64,000 nucleotides of DNA, taken from assembly GCF_037975245.1 (NCBI RefSeq), contig NC_092577.1, positions 12,371,013 to 12,435,012 of the forward strand, written 5' to 3'. The notes below the pieces were generated by a model. The model had not been told where the DNA came from and did not search any database. It saw only the letters and a list, made by a program, of their open reading frames with translations. This document shows positions 51,209 to 63,883 of this stretch, piece after piece (the stretch's first letter is position 1; each line of letters opens with the position of its first letter). The translations under genes and the position numbers were made by a program. The DNA comes from Apostichopus japonicus (Eukaryota; Echinodermata; Holothuroidea; Aspidochirotida; Stichopodidae).

Positions 51209-51385
51209 GAAATTGCAGTGAGTTGGAAAATCCAGAACATTTAAAAAACTTCCAGCCTCCACCGGGATTCGAACCCGGGCCTCCCGCTTTATATGCGGAC
51301 ACCCTAACCACTAGGCTATGGACGTTGATTGTATATCCAGAGGTTCGAACCCGGTAAGGAAGGTCGAAATTCCACTGTAGGCGTA
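51207..51385 (-). mobile_element. tRNA-like SINE with TA tail, copy 3
   Basis: Minus-strand copy with box A TAGCCTAGTGG, box B GGTTCGAATCC and a stem CCGC/GCGG around an ATATAAA loop. The leader breaks off after GCCTACAGTGG. Confidence 0.75.
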
Positions 51386-51543
51386 ATTATATGTATAAAT
51401 TACGCTTGAGAAAAGTTTAAAAATTATTTAATAAAAAAAGGCTTACATACATACCAAAACAAGGAAGCTGTACGGCTCCTCGTAAAAAGTGCAATAACCC
51501 ACCTCGGATTAGTAAAATTTCAACTTCAGCTCTTTAAGAAATG

Positions 51544-52135
51544 AGTATACAAAGTACATGTAGTCACAGAGGGGTTGATGATCAAAGTTGACATTTAGTA
51601 CAGGCAGCTCTTTAAGAAATGAGTAATACAGGAAACTATCGGGAGAAACAATGTATACGTTGGAATTCCCAGGATCTTAAAGTTCATGGTCTGTAGATCG
51701 CAAACCACAAACTTAACTAGAAATTTCTAACGAATTCAGGAAATACGTCGGTTCAAATGGTCTCGAGTTTAGGCTTTATACCTGGGAAATATCCGGACCT
51801 GCGATATGTATACAAAGTACATGTGGTCACAGAGGGGTTGATGATCAAAGTTGACATTTAGTACAGGCAGCTCTTTAAGAAATGAGTAATACAGGAAACT
51901 ATCGGGAGAAACAATGTATGCGTTGGAATTCCCAGGATCTTAAAGTTCATGGTCTGTAGATCGCAAACCACAAACTTAACTAGAAATTTCTAACGAATTC
52001 AGGAAATACGTCGGTTCAAATGGTCTCGAGTTTAGGCTTTATACCTGGGAAATATTCCGACCTGCGATATGTTTACAAAGTACATGTGGTCACAGAGGGG
52101 TTGATGATAAAAGTTGACATTTAGTACAGGCAGGC
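51544..52135 (+). repeat. 263-bp tandem repeat, about 2.2 units
   Basis: GTATACAAAGTACATGT starts units at 51544 and 51808, and GTTTACAAAGTACATGT at 52071. The units are almost identical (GGGTTGATGATCAAAGTTG, ACGTCGGTTCAAATGG). Confidence 0.9.
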
Positions 52136-52242
52136 CTACAACTTCATGAATCGTTACAGAACTATATGCAACGAAATAGATGCATACCGCGGCTTACACA
52201 AAGTGCATGAACTTTCCCTTAAGTATACTTGACCTTATATTG

Positions 52243-52290
<48 letters not shown>
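52243..52290. repeat. TA microsatellite
   Basis: (TA)n abutting the rearranged TIR element. Confidence 0.9.
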
Positions 52291-52292
<2 letters not shown>

Positions 52293-52302
52293 CATATACA
52301 AA

Positions 52303-53220
52303 CACCCATCACTTCTTGAGATAGTTCTCATCTGCATGAAAACGCGCGCCCCACAACCCATACGCCCCACCCCTCTCGACCTTCGCCCCATAGTACCAAG
52401 ACTTTGACAAAATCCGGCAACACACCACTTCATCGATAACAAGACTAGTGATCGGGTTGTGTATAAGTGACGACTTGAGGTCGTGCTCTTACCTAAATGG
52501 AGTGTGACCACTCCCGATTTCCTAAGATCAAGCTTCGTAAAATCCCAAGAATTCCAAAGGACACTGGACTGAATGGACATGCATCTAACAATATTCGAAT
52601 TATTCGAATTTGTAAAGCAAACAGCAGATATCACTCCATATCAGTGAGCATGAAAATGGCGTTCCAGAATGAACAACCTCCAAACCATGGGCGCAGATCC
52701 TGGTGGGGATAGCGGGACGCGTCCCCACTAACCTTTTCAGTAGTGGGGACATGATATACCGTGTCCCCACCAATTTGTCTTGAACAATAGCTGCATTTCA
52801 AGTTCCCCTGTTTTGAAGTTTGATCCAGCATTGTGCAAATCACATGCAACAGTTCTCATTTTATTATATTTATTCACAGTTGTTAAATATAGGACGGAAA
52901 TCGCATTTGCGGCAGTCTATAATTGTTTTCTGGGAGAGGACGCCAGACCCATCGTATACAAAAGTCTACTTGGATTATTTTTCCCCTGATTTTTTTCTGC
53001 AGACGCCCATGCATGTATTTCCCCAAACTAAATTTCTAAACCATGGAATCTCAAACTTAAGGAGGTTTGGGAGCATCGATCATTAGGTCTGGGAAGTGTT
53101 ATTTCCGGCGATCTGGGAGGCTATATTTGACCGTAAAAATCGTACGCTACGCGCGAACCCATGGTCGCGCTCCACTTAGATAGTGTCAGAGAACAGACTC
53201 GGGTCATACCATTATCTCAG
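52303..53220. mobile_element. Rearranged copy of the 47.4-48.3 kb TIR element
   Basis: 52303-52690 is the reverse complement of about 47930-48312, including the terminal repeat CACCCATCACTTCTTGAG. From 52946 to 53220 the sequence matches 47540-47815 in direct orientation. One part is therefore inverted relative to the intact element. Confidence 0.7.
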
Positions 53221-53297
53221 CCCATATGGGGGTCATGCATTCGCAGTCAGGGACTGCAGGGTACAATTTATTTCAGTCTAGGGCTGATCATATGCCA

Positions 53298-53616
53298 CTA
53301 GGGGGCGTACCTGGACGAGGTTCCAGGGAAATTAAAGATCTCTTCGTCGTGGGAGATGGCGGAGATACGTCTGCTGATTGAGGCTGGTAGGGACCTGATG
53401 ATGTTTGGTGGGTGGTTGGAATTCCTGTGGATGTACACTGGGTGGTCGTTGGGCTTCCTGTAAGGGTAGTGTTTACCGGTGTTGAGGTTGAATGTTACGT
53501 CGAGGAAGTTGGTGATCTTCAGGTTGCAATCGATGGTGATGCTGAGCCCAGTTCTTTGAATAAGCTGATCAGGTGTTTTCTTATCCGGTCTGCTTTACTT
53601 CCGATAGATTTCAGGA
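53298..53616 (-). pseudogene. Reverse transcriptase, C-terminal piece (inverted)
   Basis: The minus strand reads SKADRIRKHLISLFKELG, then after a 1-nt shift LSITIDCNLKITNFLDVTF and NTGKHYPYRKPNDHPVYIH, then SNHPPNIIRSLPASISRRIS and a stop at 53298. This is the continuation expected after the YRDD motif of the plus-strand piece next to it. The NFLDV and KPND.P.YI...SNHPP words are typical of this reverse-transcriptase family. Confidence 0.75.
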
Positions 53617-54360
53617 TCAAGAAATCTACCAAACTGCTCATCCCGGCCGACAAAACCAGAAACCTGTACGAGATAGACACCCAACTACACGAAAAACTCC
53701 TCAGGCAACACATCACAAAGACCTACCAGACGACCTCCATGGCACCTGTCAACAGAATCAACGCCGAAGCCAGAACTATCGCCGAGAAACTAGGGATCGA
53801 CAACCGCATGGAATCGATGGCCACCAAGCAAGCCTTCATCACCCTGAAAGACCACAAGGACAACTTTGAGAACAACCTACCATGCAGGCTCATCAACCCG
53901 GCAAAAAGCGAAACAGGTCTCATCAGCAAGGCCATTCTAGACAGAATAAACAACGCCATAAGAATCGCCACAAAAGTTAACCAATGGAGAAACACGTCAT
54001 CCGTCATCGAATGGTTCAAGAACATACAAGACAAAGAGAAATACACCTTCATCAGCTTCGACATCGTTGAATTCTACCCCTCCATTACAAGAAGCCTACT
54101 GGAAAAAGCCTTAACTATGGCTAAGGATCACACCCACATCTCCAACCAAGACGTACAAATCATAATGCACTCCAGGAAGTCACTCCTTTTCGACAACGGC
54201 ACACCCTGGATGAAGAAAGTCACCATGGGCAGCTACGATGGGGCCGAGGTATGCGAGCTTGTAGGACTCTACATCCTAAACACACTAGCAAGAGAATATG
54301 GGAAGGAAAACATCGGGCTATACAGGGACGACGGCCTAGCAGCCTTCAAAAACACCAACT
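53615..54360 (+). pseudogene. Reverse transcriptase, fingers-palm piece, truncated
   Basis: Open frame in phase with a longer one from 53412 whose first part is not homologous. Visible motifs: KSTKLLIPADKTRN, FITLKDHKDNFENNLPCRLI, FISFDIVEFYPSI (motif A with the catalytic Asp), VTMGSYDGAEVCELVG (motif B region) and IGLYRDDGLAAFKN (motif C, YRDD). A few residues before VTMG seem lost (KK joined to VTMG). The frame stops where the 50-bp minisatellite begins. This is a non-viral retroelement polymerase with a YRDD signature, possibly Penelope-like; the clade needs a tree. No endonuclease domain is present. Confidence 0.8.
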
Positions 54361-54778
54361 AAAAGCATATAGGTGTATGCTAGATATACATAGGTGTGGG
54401 TGAACTAAAAGCATATAGATGTATGGCCATATATACATAGGTGTTTGTGAACTAAAAGCATAAAGGTTTATGCTAGATATACAAAGGTGTGGGTGAACTA
54501 AAAGCATATAGGTGTATGCCAGATATATATAGGTAAGGTGAACTAAAAGCATATAGGTGTATGGCCATATATACATAGGTGTGGGTGAACTAAAAGCATA
54601 AAGGTGTATGGCCATATATACATAGGTGTGGGTGAACTAAAAGCATAAAGGTGTATGGCCATATATACATAGGTGTGGGTGACCTAGAAGCTTATAGGTG
54701 TATGGCCAGATATACATAGGTGTGTGTGTGAACTAAAAGCATATAGGTGTATGGCCATATATACATAGGTGTGGGTGA
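54358..54778. repeat. 50-bp minisatellite, short array
   Basis: About eight units of the same repeat as 14637-16366 (AAAAGCATATAGGTGTATGG, CATAGGTGTGGGTGAACT), at the left edge of block copy B. Confidence 0.9.
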
Positions 54779-57300
54779 AGGGAAAAGCTAAATATTAATT
54801 TTTTCAACCCACTACACTATCATGTGTTTTTGTTCTTAGTGACGTGGGTAGACGTCCACTGGCATTTAGCCAGTAGATTTGCCCACATTTCTGAGGTTTG
54901 GAGGACTACTACACATTGAACAGTCTACCTAGGAAAGTTGTTGGAGACTTGATCCACTAGTGAGATACAGGAACAGATCCTCTTTTTAAAAGGTTTCACC
55001 CGTTGTCGGGAAAATAATTATATGCGAGTGACTCCGTACCACCATTTTAGTGAGTCAGGGAATAAACCATTAGATAATGAAAGATTATTTTTTGTAGTTT
55101 TGGAATTAGAAGGGTGCTCGTGGTCAATTTTATGGGGGGACACAATAATGGATTAAAAAATAATCTTTGTATTAATATCATAGTTGTATTTTTTCTAAAA
55201 CATTTCAAGAGAGTTGATAGAAGAGGCCTTAATGTTATATCCTAAATATAGAGTATTCTTGCAATAGTTTTAACTGAATATTCATGAAGCTGTATGTGAA
55301 TATTCATGCAACTGTATGTGAAATGAAATGTCTTTCTTTTCTTTCCTTTTTTTTTGCCCGCAAATCTTGTAATTTTTGTTCAAATATTAAATAATAGTTT
55401 TCATTTTGTTGAATTATATTGATTTTTTTTTAGGGGGGGTGGCATAGAAGCAGATTTAATTATCAGTATTTTGTGTTCATTTCTTTTATTTTTGTAGAGT
55501 ATATTATTACATATTTTGTCATTCCAGCAAAGCCATTTGTACTTCTATACAACTCATTGTGTTGAATTACAGCTTTGTCTATATAGAGGTTTGCTTTTTG
55601 TGAAAACATGTCGTCAAGCACAGATAGGATTGGTAGCAATTTGAAGAATGCCCCATTACCATGGCAATGGGATGTTGTATTGAATATACTGTAGTAGAGC
55701 CAAGGTTATTTTTTTCTCATTGTTACAATTAGCAGTGATTATGTTTTGTAGGTACAGTTGTCACAGTTTGAACACCATGCACTTCTACAGGGGGCAGTCA
55801 ATTGGTATAATATTAGTGCATTGGGCCATAACTAAGGCTAACAGCAGTGCAAACTGGGAATAACAAAATTCTGGTGGAAGAGACTGGGTGGTTGGATTCA
55901 TATGCAGTGTTTGAGTACTCGAAAAGTACTGGACGCTGGAGTAGCACTCGAATAGTCTGCAAGTACTCCGTACTCACAGTTGATGTGTTAGTATACTAGT
56001 ACTCATCATTCAGTATGTAAACAGATACTAAAGCACTTTTGTACTTGTATTCAAGTACTTGGTACTCGCTCAGGGCGAGTACTTTAAATATTAATGAGAT
56101 ATATTGTATAGTTATATACATAAATATGTTAAAATATTAGTTTTCTATGGGAGACCCTGGAGAGGGGCACCGATGGGTTAAGGGAAGTTGCACAGCTGTG
56201 AATGATAAAACTACTACTCCATTTGCAAAAAATTAAAAAAAAATATAGCATTTTACCATAGAAGCAAATATTAGTATATTTCCTGGGGAAAATGTATGTT
56301 TTTACATCAAATATTTTGAAAAAAGATAAAAGAGCTGGTTTATGATTATTGCTGTCTGCGGTAAAGCACTTTGTGACAACTTTAGTATATAAATAAATAT
56401 GTTGCACTGCACATATTGTGTATTGGTTATCTCTTGTATCATTTGTCTAACTCGTTATGTTATTAAAATATGTCCTTATGCTGTTGCAAAACGTTAAACC
56501 AACGGAATTTGTAGTATTTAATGTACAACAGTTATGTAGTCAATTCCTTCTGAACAAGTCTGTAGCCAGAGTTTCATCTTTCATTTTTCTTTTTTATGGG
56601 GGGGGGGGTGCAATTTATTGCCATATCGACCAGAGCGCATAGCACTATCTGCGTGGGGTTCAGGGGCCGTCTTATGGCCCCTGGAAGCTATAGGATATGG
56701 TGGACTTTAGAGCTGTCAAAGCTGTCAATTTATATCCAATCGCCCGAGAATTAAGTCAGTAAATTACTGTAAACTCAACTTACAGTACGCTGCTGTAGAA
56801 AAGCACGGTAAAATACCGTCAAATATACGGTCGTTTCTTACAGTGTATGTAAAATTGTATTAAAATGTTCAAAATATTGGATATGATTAGCCAAACATTG
56901 AGTAGAAGTTATTCAAGTAGGTAATAAACTCACTCAAAATAGAAGCTCATTCTGGGCATGATGCGTTCTGCTAAATATATATTGATGATTTCGTCAGCAG
57001 ATGATGTGTCATTCAAAGTTCCTGAAGAAGCAGCTTACATTCTCTCGCTTTTTGACGTATTGCGGATGCTGTCCTGTGGAATTCTGAGAAGAAAATTTGA
57101 TATATAGGTAGCCTTTTGGTTGGTGGTTTGCATTCCTCTTCAATAGGGTGACTCTATATGTAGGCTACCGGCTTAGATAGCTTTTCAAAAGTATTGGCGC
57201 CAAAACATTAGAGATACCGCTATGCCAAATGAAGTTTTTCTTCTGAAACTGTGTGAGATCTCTCTACGTGCTCTTCAAATTCACCACGCTCCACCACCCT
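54779..57300 (+). repeat. Long interspersed or duplicated block, copy B
   Basis: Collinear with 16378-19200, with scattered substitutions and small indels. It lacks the SINE (it reads TATTGCGGATGCTGTCCTG across the site) and has an insert at about 56733-56846 (ACTGTAA/TTACAGT words) that copy A lacks. Confidence 0.8.
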
Positions 57301-58983
57301 CTCTCTCTCCACCTCTCTCTCTTTGTATATCTCTCTTCTCTCTCCACCTCGCTCTTTCTGTCATTTTTCTACCTCTTTTTCCTCTCTCTGCCTCTTTATT
57401 CTTTCATTCGGTGGGGGCGACTACCCCATCGCCCCACCTGGCTACGCGCTTACTTCTGAAGGTAGTATTTTTTAAGAAAGATAAGTTATAATAAAAACAA
57501 AAATGGAAATATATCTAAACCGAAAATAACTGCCTGCACGGCAGAAGACGTATAAAGAACACACGTAGTTTTTTTTATGTAATCTGAAATAAGTTCTCAT
57601 TTGACTAAAACAAAATGTATAGGCTTATTACATGCCAATCTTACGCATTACGAGTATATTCCCTGTGATATATCTATACGCGGTACGAATTATTAAGCAG
57701 GTCACACATCCGGAGTCTATATGCATGCTGAGTTCTTCAATACCGCCCTATTTTCAGTTTCATGAAAAATTTCATACTGTAACGTTGATAAAGGAGGGGA
57801 ACTTCACTTGGGTCATTGAAGCTATACTCCTATGTAGGGGTGTGGGTGCCCCCCCCCCCGAAAACATTATACATCAAATAGTGTTTTCGGTGGCACATCC
57901 AGACTATAGGTTAGTTCTATATAAGTGCCTAAGCGCAAGATTTTGCTAATAAATACTTTGTATGACGTAGAAAATGGAAGGGAAAGGGTCGGGCGGGGAG
58001 GCTATTCGTAGTAGTGGTCTAATTCTTTCCCGGCTGAATGTAAATCTCTCCTGACTGAACCATTGGAGGTGGGGTGGCCCTGGACCCCCTTTGTGCCCGC
58101 CAGTGACCGCCACGAACGACTCCCACCCAGTTACCGCACCCACATTCGAATACTCTGTCACCCCAAGTTCATGACGGTTTTTCTTTATGTTCAGAATTTA
58201 GTAGATACTGCCTTGGTTTACCAGCGTAGAAGAGAACAACGACCACATGTACCAAATACACGAAATCTATCAATGAATACATAATGGCGGCGAACATTGT
58301 GAGTTGCCACATCTCTCTCTCTCTCCACCTGCCGCGGCTCTGAAAATTGTCCTTCGATTTGCGCCCTCACTTTCTTGAATTTTTATTCAATTCTCAGTCC
58401 AGTGAAATAGCGAAGTGATAGAGCGCCCTTATAAACACGAATTGCCGAAATGCAGCGTTTTAAAGTGGTTAAAATGACACTTTAACCAACGTAAAGTAGG
58501 TCAATCAGCTAAAGTGACTAGACTGTAGTATAATACAGAGACAATAAGGTTAGTTCATTAGATGTAACACAGAATATATAAACACTGAAAATGACATGTT
58601 TACGATGCGTTACAAATTCGATAATGGCAAATGGTCAAGTCCGTCGGCAGTGGATGTCTTCGGCATGCAATGGTGTTCTGATGTTCATTTGAAGTTAGAA
58701 GAACATGTTGAGGTACAGTTGAGTTATAAGAATTTTTGAAACGATGGATAAACCAGCACCGAGGAGCCGACGTCATCGACCATTTTATTCTCAAAGGAAC
58801 ATTCCTGAGATTTAGCATATTTAAAAGGTCAAACCCGAAAAGTCTATAGAATCATTCTTAACACCCAGTATTTTTTCTTCTTCTTCTTTTTATTGAATAT
58901 ATCTTGACAATATATAAACATGATTAAACGTCCAATACTTTAACATATTGGCTTACGGCTTGCCTGTTAGAACTACCTATACA
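57301..58983. other. No gene recognised
   Basis: CT-rich tract (CTCTCTCTCCACC) to about 57380, then mixed unique sequence. No supported exon. Confidence 0.4.
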
Positions 58984-59757
58984 CAGGCGCGGCGGAACGG
59001 AAAAATTATTGGGGGGGGGGGGGCTAATGTGTGGAGACTATCTAAGCGGAGCGCCACCATCGGTTGGCGCGGAGCGTAGAAGAAAATTTTGGGTTTTTTC
59101 AAACCCCCAGATGGCCGGAAACGGCACTTCCCGAGTGTTTTATGCTGCGAATATAGCCCTAAAATATGGGTCTCAAGCCTGCAATTTCTCAGATTGCACG
59201 TAAAAGTCTGTAAAAACATTGTAATTTGTATATTCGATGGTGTTTTAAGAGAGTAGCTATTACTCATAGTGTACTCGCAAAGACGTTTTTGAGTGTAGTA
59301 AGGGCAGTGGCGGAGCTAGAGGTATTGGTCAGGGGGGGGGGCAAGAATGGTCTGTAGAGGCGCTTTCGACACTATCTAAGCGGAGCGCCACCACAGGTTG
59401 GCGCGGAGCGTACAGAAAATTTTTGAGTAAAGGTACTCCCTAGATTGCAGGAAATGACCCTTTCCGGGCCTTGCTAATTTGCAGATAAACGGAGAATAAA
59501 TAGGTGGCGTCGCCATTTTGTCGGAAAATTACACCAACAGAATATGACAAATGTCAATAGGTATATGAGAGAGCAATAAAATAGTCAATAATCGCGAATA
59601 AGTAAAAAGTAGTGAAAAGCTGAAAAGGGCGCCAGCAGTCCATTTGAGTCCGTCAGGGGGGGGGGGGGCATCCGCCCCTGACTGTATATATAGACGCTCC
59701 GCCACTAAGTAAGGGGATGTTGGAGAACTGGCTGAAATGAGGCAAGTCATTGGCCTA
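58984..59757 (-). mobile_element. Inverted partial copy of the nested hAT pair
   Basis: Reverse complement of about 21811-22584. It starts with the terminal repeat CAGGCGCGGCGGAAC and contains the inner MITE. It breaks off at TTGGCCTA, joined to unrelated sequence. The shared inner insertion shows that nesting came before this copy was made. Confidence 0.9.
59305..59707 (-). mobile_element. Inner hAT-like MITE, inverted copy
   Basis: Ends are CAGTGGCGGAGC and GCTCCGCCACTA, flanked by an exact 8-bp duplication AGTAAGGG (59297-59304 and 59708-59715), which is the reverse complement of CCCTTACT at the 22-kb copy. Confidence 0.9.
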
Positions 59758-60151
59758 CTCTCTTAAATTTGAAGACTGAAAAATTCAGTCTAAGGTTCGA
59801 CTGAAATTTATTTCAGTCCATAAGACCGATTTCCAGACGCTAAGACTGGAATTGTTTCAGAACGAAATTCAGCCTACAATAGACTGAATGCAATACCCAA
59901 TAAAATCATTGTATTTTGTCACGTGCTCATTTTAATTTCAGTCCATGCGAAGACTGAACAGTTAAACCAATCCGGTCTGTCCAAATTAATGACGTATTCT
60001 AATCTACATATGCCCGGCCGCGTACGTAGGTACGTACGAACGTTGAATCGACTCGCCATCTTAGCTGAACTTACCTTGAATACCGAGAGAATTTACGCTT
60101 CGTTTTATGTGTAAAAACTAACCTTTTTAAGCTTTCCACGAGGGTATAAGA

Positions 60152-63100
60152 ATGGCAGAAACATTGAGAACGTGTTTGGCAGGTAAAGGATATGCAGAAG
60201 AAGTAATATCATTGCTCGAAGGTAATATTAAAAAAGGCCGTTTTAATCGATTCATACTCATACGCAGTCATAGCGTTAACATGAACAATGCTATGCCTAG
60301 TACAGTAGTAGTACAGTTGGCTATAGCCTAGTATAGTTATACTATGGCCCGGTATACACTGTACTGTCAGACTGTCGTACATGTACGTCTATTGTGTCAC
60401 TGGTTACGAGTAATTTAGTGTTGGCCTAGGCCTAGTGATATTTTACTAATTATTACTAAATTAGGCAAGCCTATTCAGAGTGTGCCGACTGAAATTAATA
60501 GGTACCGGTTAAAACGAAAAAAAAAAAGGCTTAGCCTAACGTTAGGCCCCTAACGTTAGTCCTTAATAAATGATTTTTTTTTTTGAAGAAAATTTATTCC
60601 TACCCTGCAGGCTGCGCATACAAGTTTACTTAGCCTACAGTAAGTGAAAAGGCATTGGCTATTTACCCGGCCGTTAGGCACTGGTGCTATTGGGCTCAGT
60701 ATGGTTTCTACTTGGTCACTTCGTGGGGTCACTTATCATTGCAGTCAATGGAGAAATACTAGATTTTTCACTTCTTTAATTGTAATTTAAAAGAAAAGTA
60801 CTGAAAATGCTTTCTTTTTCTTTGAATATGTTTCAGATAAATGCCTAACACATCTATTAGTAGCAAACAAAAATAATAACACATTTCCATACCCATCTAA
60901 AATAGGAGTGTTGGACATTATTGGCTAATTTAAGCCAGTGGGGCGTGGGTAATCAAATCGTCCATGACAGGCCGCTGGCCCTTTTACGGGTTAGCTCAGT
61001 TGGTAGAGCACCAGACTGAGATGCTGAAGGTCAAAGGTTTGAATCCTGTGCCAGCGATTTTTCAGTAGCTTTATTGCAGGTAGATGTGCTTTGCAGCTAG
61101 TTAAGTATGTTATCTGTAGGCTAGCTTCGCATTTTTCCATTGTAAAGGGCATTGAGACCGGTTTACGTATAATGCGCTATATCAAGCATTTCTAATAATC
61201 ATAACCTTCTTTTCAGTCAAAAGATAACTGAAGAAGCAAAATTCAGATTTGATGTAGTAAGTTTCATAATTGTGATACTAGAAAAATCTCCTAGCATTCT
61301 GATTTGCAGTAATAAAATGTTTACATTTCTTTCAGATAAATGAGGAGTTTCGATTAATGTTTGCCGAATCCAGGGATAACTTCATCACAAAGTGGGATGG
61401 ATATAGAGAACGCATCATAGAAGTGAGAAAGAAAACCTCACCAGCTATCGCAAATATGATTGATGCTTTTGAGGAAACTGATAGTAGTAAGTTAAATTAG
61501 TATAGCTATCATATTTCAAAGTTTTCTTTGTATGCCTTTTTCTAGCTAACCAATCAATAACGTTTTGGGCATTACCCCTTGGTAAGAGGCTGGAAAGTTC
61601 TAAATTTTATTCTTTTTCTCAATTTGGGCAAATTGTGGCCGCTTGATAGATAAAGGTTTAAAATTAAGACCGAAAACTTAATTGTTCTTATTTTTTCTTA
61701 TTACCATATAGGCAATAATAAACATCATAGTTAAATTTTCTGTGAATATTCTTTGAAATCAAGCACTTAAAGTACTATAAACATTTTTTCCTGTTTACGA
61801 TTAGAAATATGCCACAATTTAATTTGAGCAGATTGTCATCCAAAATTCAATGAACCATAACTTTAAAAAATCAATATATCAATAACTTTATAGTTTGTGA
61901 AAATACAGAATTATTTATTTGGATGTATAACTTATCTGGATTATATTCAAAAAGGTTATTTATGGAATGTGCCATTTGTTCACATTTACTTGTTCTATGA
62001 TTTATTGCATTTAATTAGCCACATACTATGCCTTGGAGGTTATGTTTAAAACTTCAAACTCAATTTTCTTTTCAGAGGATATGTGTGCTTTATATACATT
62101 TATATATATACTGCACAGGTCAGTGACTATGTTAAAGCAGAAGCAGCAGTCCACTAGCAGAGCAGGGGCACTGTTGTACTTCCTTCAGAACAAACCTGTG
62201 AGTATTTTATGACAATATACTGTTTATTCCCTTGCTCAATGCTATATAAACACCCCTGCGTTTAGTGGAAAAGTTTTGGTTTTACAAAATTTGCTTGGCT
62301 AAACAAAAATTGGCTTGTTATGTGGAAAAAAGTTTGTCTGGTGTATATTAAGGTTAGCATCATATCCACTGGGTCTTATGGCTCTTTTCCATTGGCGCTA
62401 CTGAATGGTATAGGCACTGGCTCTATAATCATCATGGCTCAATGGAAGTGACTTGTATAGAGTAGGAAAAAACACTTATTATGGCAATGTGAAGCAGGAA
62501 TAATTTATTCAGCACTGTCTGATTGGCAGCGATACTGACAAGAATGTGGAGCAAGGCGGAAAACCGGCAAAAAGGGAATTTAATAGGGGTGTTTGGGGGA
62601 GAATGCCCATTGTGGTCACAATTGTAGTAAAGTGACATAATATTTTTAAATGTAAAGCCAACCAATATATATGCCATTTTTAGTAAGGAATAACAAAGAT
62701 AGAGATGGAAAAACGGTTGACTTATGAACCCTTCAGGTGTCTGAGATGTACAATTATTGATACTGAAGGTACACTCTGCCAGTCTGTCCAGGGTTTGTAA
62801 TAACCAAATTTTGTAAAGTTGTCTGTCAAAGGTTTGTGAATTTTTAGTGACATTCTAGGGAGATCATGTAAGAAGTTTAGTTTATGTAAAATTTTATTCT
62901 CGTATGAATAAACTGGAAGTCTCATGGAATATTTAGATTGGCAGTTTGCCTAATGTTCAGATGTTAATTTAATAGTATGGAGTAAAATATACATATTTTT
63001 TTGTCATTTCTTTCTAGCTTGACACCAGCATTGATGCTACCGCTGCCGGAATAGATGGAAAGTATGTACAACTGTACATACTTTCACTCGGACCTGCCCA

Positions 63101-63243
63101 AAATCCGTCACAGTTCTTTATTTTTGGCGGATAGAATTCCAATTCCTGCAGGAACAAGTAACAAGTGGATAGATTATTTAAAGCACATTACACATTTAAT
63201 GTGCATTATGCTTTGGCACTTTATCAATTCTGTGAATTTTTAG
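60152..63243 (+). CDS. SAMD3-like protein gene, partial exon set with a frameshift
   Basis: Candidate exons: 60152-60221 (MAETLRTCLAGKGYAEEVIS, resembling the first helices of a SAM domain), 61217-61256, 61336-61486 (INEEFRLMFAESRDNFITKW), 62076-62197 (ALYTFIYILHRSVTMLKQKQ) and 63018-63243. The last four join in phase across good GT-AG borders. The first leaves phase 1 and does not join 61217 directly, so an exon is missing between; an acceptor at 60837 is in the right phase. The exon order resembles the conserved C-terminal half of SAMD3-like proteins, a family expanded in fish and invertebrates whose molecular role is poorly known. In the last exon YVQLYILSLGPAQNPSQFF leads to a stop at 63132, while a +2 frame opens LADRIPIPAGTSNKWIDYLK and runs to 63243. 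A one-base indel near 63112-63126 explains it, either mutation or sequencing error. Confidence 0.5.
60985..61197 (+). mobile_element. tRNA-derived SINE in an intron of the SAMD3-like gene
   Basis: A tRNA-like head with box A TTAGCTCAGTTGG and box B GGTTTGAATCC, but the acceptor arms do not pair, so it is not a working tRNA gene. The tail GGGCATTGAGACC...TAATGCGCTATATCAAG resembles the tail of the 18.6-kb SINE although the heads differ. Confidence 0.75.
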
Positions 63244-63678
63244 CTGCCTTTTTATATGGAGTGATTCCTGCTACGTCAGTAAAGGCACCATTGCGTAGCT
63301 TGGCATCTAACATTAAATTAATTTCTCCTAAGTAGCTTTTTAGAGTGGTGTTGCAAGTGTTTATTTGTATGCTGTATTTTCATTTTGATGTTGTGTCATG
63401 TAAACAATTGTTTTGTTTATTTAAACACCAGTACTATCGGTATTATAACTTAGTTTGGTACAATTCTGAATTGTAATCCATCCATTGTCGGGTCAGTCAG
63501 TTTCCAAAAATGGTTCAATTATGAGAAACGAGTGTCAGAATGGTGTGGGCTGGTAAGAGATGGGGTTGGGAATAAGCAGCAGAAATGAAAACCCTGAAGG
63601 GTAGGTGGAGAGGTTGGGAGTATAAAAAATGTTGGGGTGACAAGAGGCTGGAGCTTGGAAGAAGGGCTTGGCCAAATG

Positions 63679-63818
63679 GCCTTTTCCAGTATTTGTCCAT
63701 TGTCGGTCACTTTCCAAGTGGCCTTTGCCAGTATCCGTCCATTGTCGGTCACTTTCCAAGTCGCCTATGCCAGCATCCGTTCATTGTTGGTCACTTTCCA
63801 AGGGGCCTTTGCCATTAT
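63679..63818 (+). repeat. 42-bp tandem repeat, about 3.3 units
   Basis: The unit is GCCTTTGCCAGTATCCGTCC, then ATTGTCGGTCACTTTCCAAG plus two bases, in the 3' flank of the SAMD3-like gene. Confidence 0.9.
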
Positions 63819-63877
63819 TTTTTCTTTAAGTACAATTTAGTTTAATATTTTAAATTTCGTTATACCAATATCTGTAT

Positions 63878-63883
63878 AATAAA
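63878..63883 (+). terminator. Possible poly(A) signal of the SAMD3-like gene
   Basis: AATAAA about 635 nt after the last in-frame stop; the placement is only plausible. Confidence 0.35.

Noticed and set aside
60985-61060. Functional tRNA gene
   Set aside because: Boxes A and B are present, but the acceptor and anticodon stems do not pair and a SINE tail follows.
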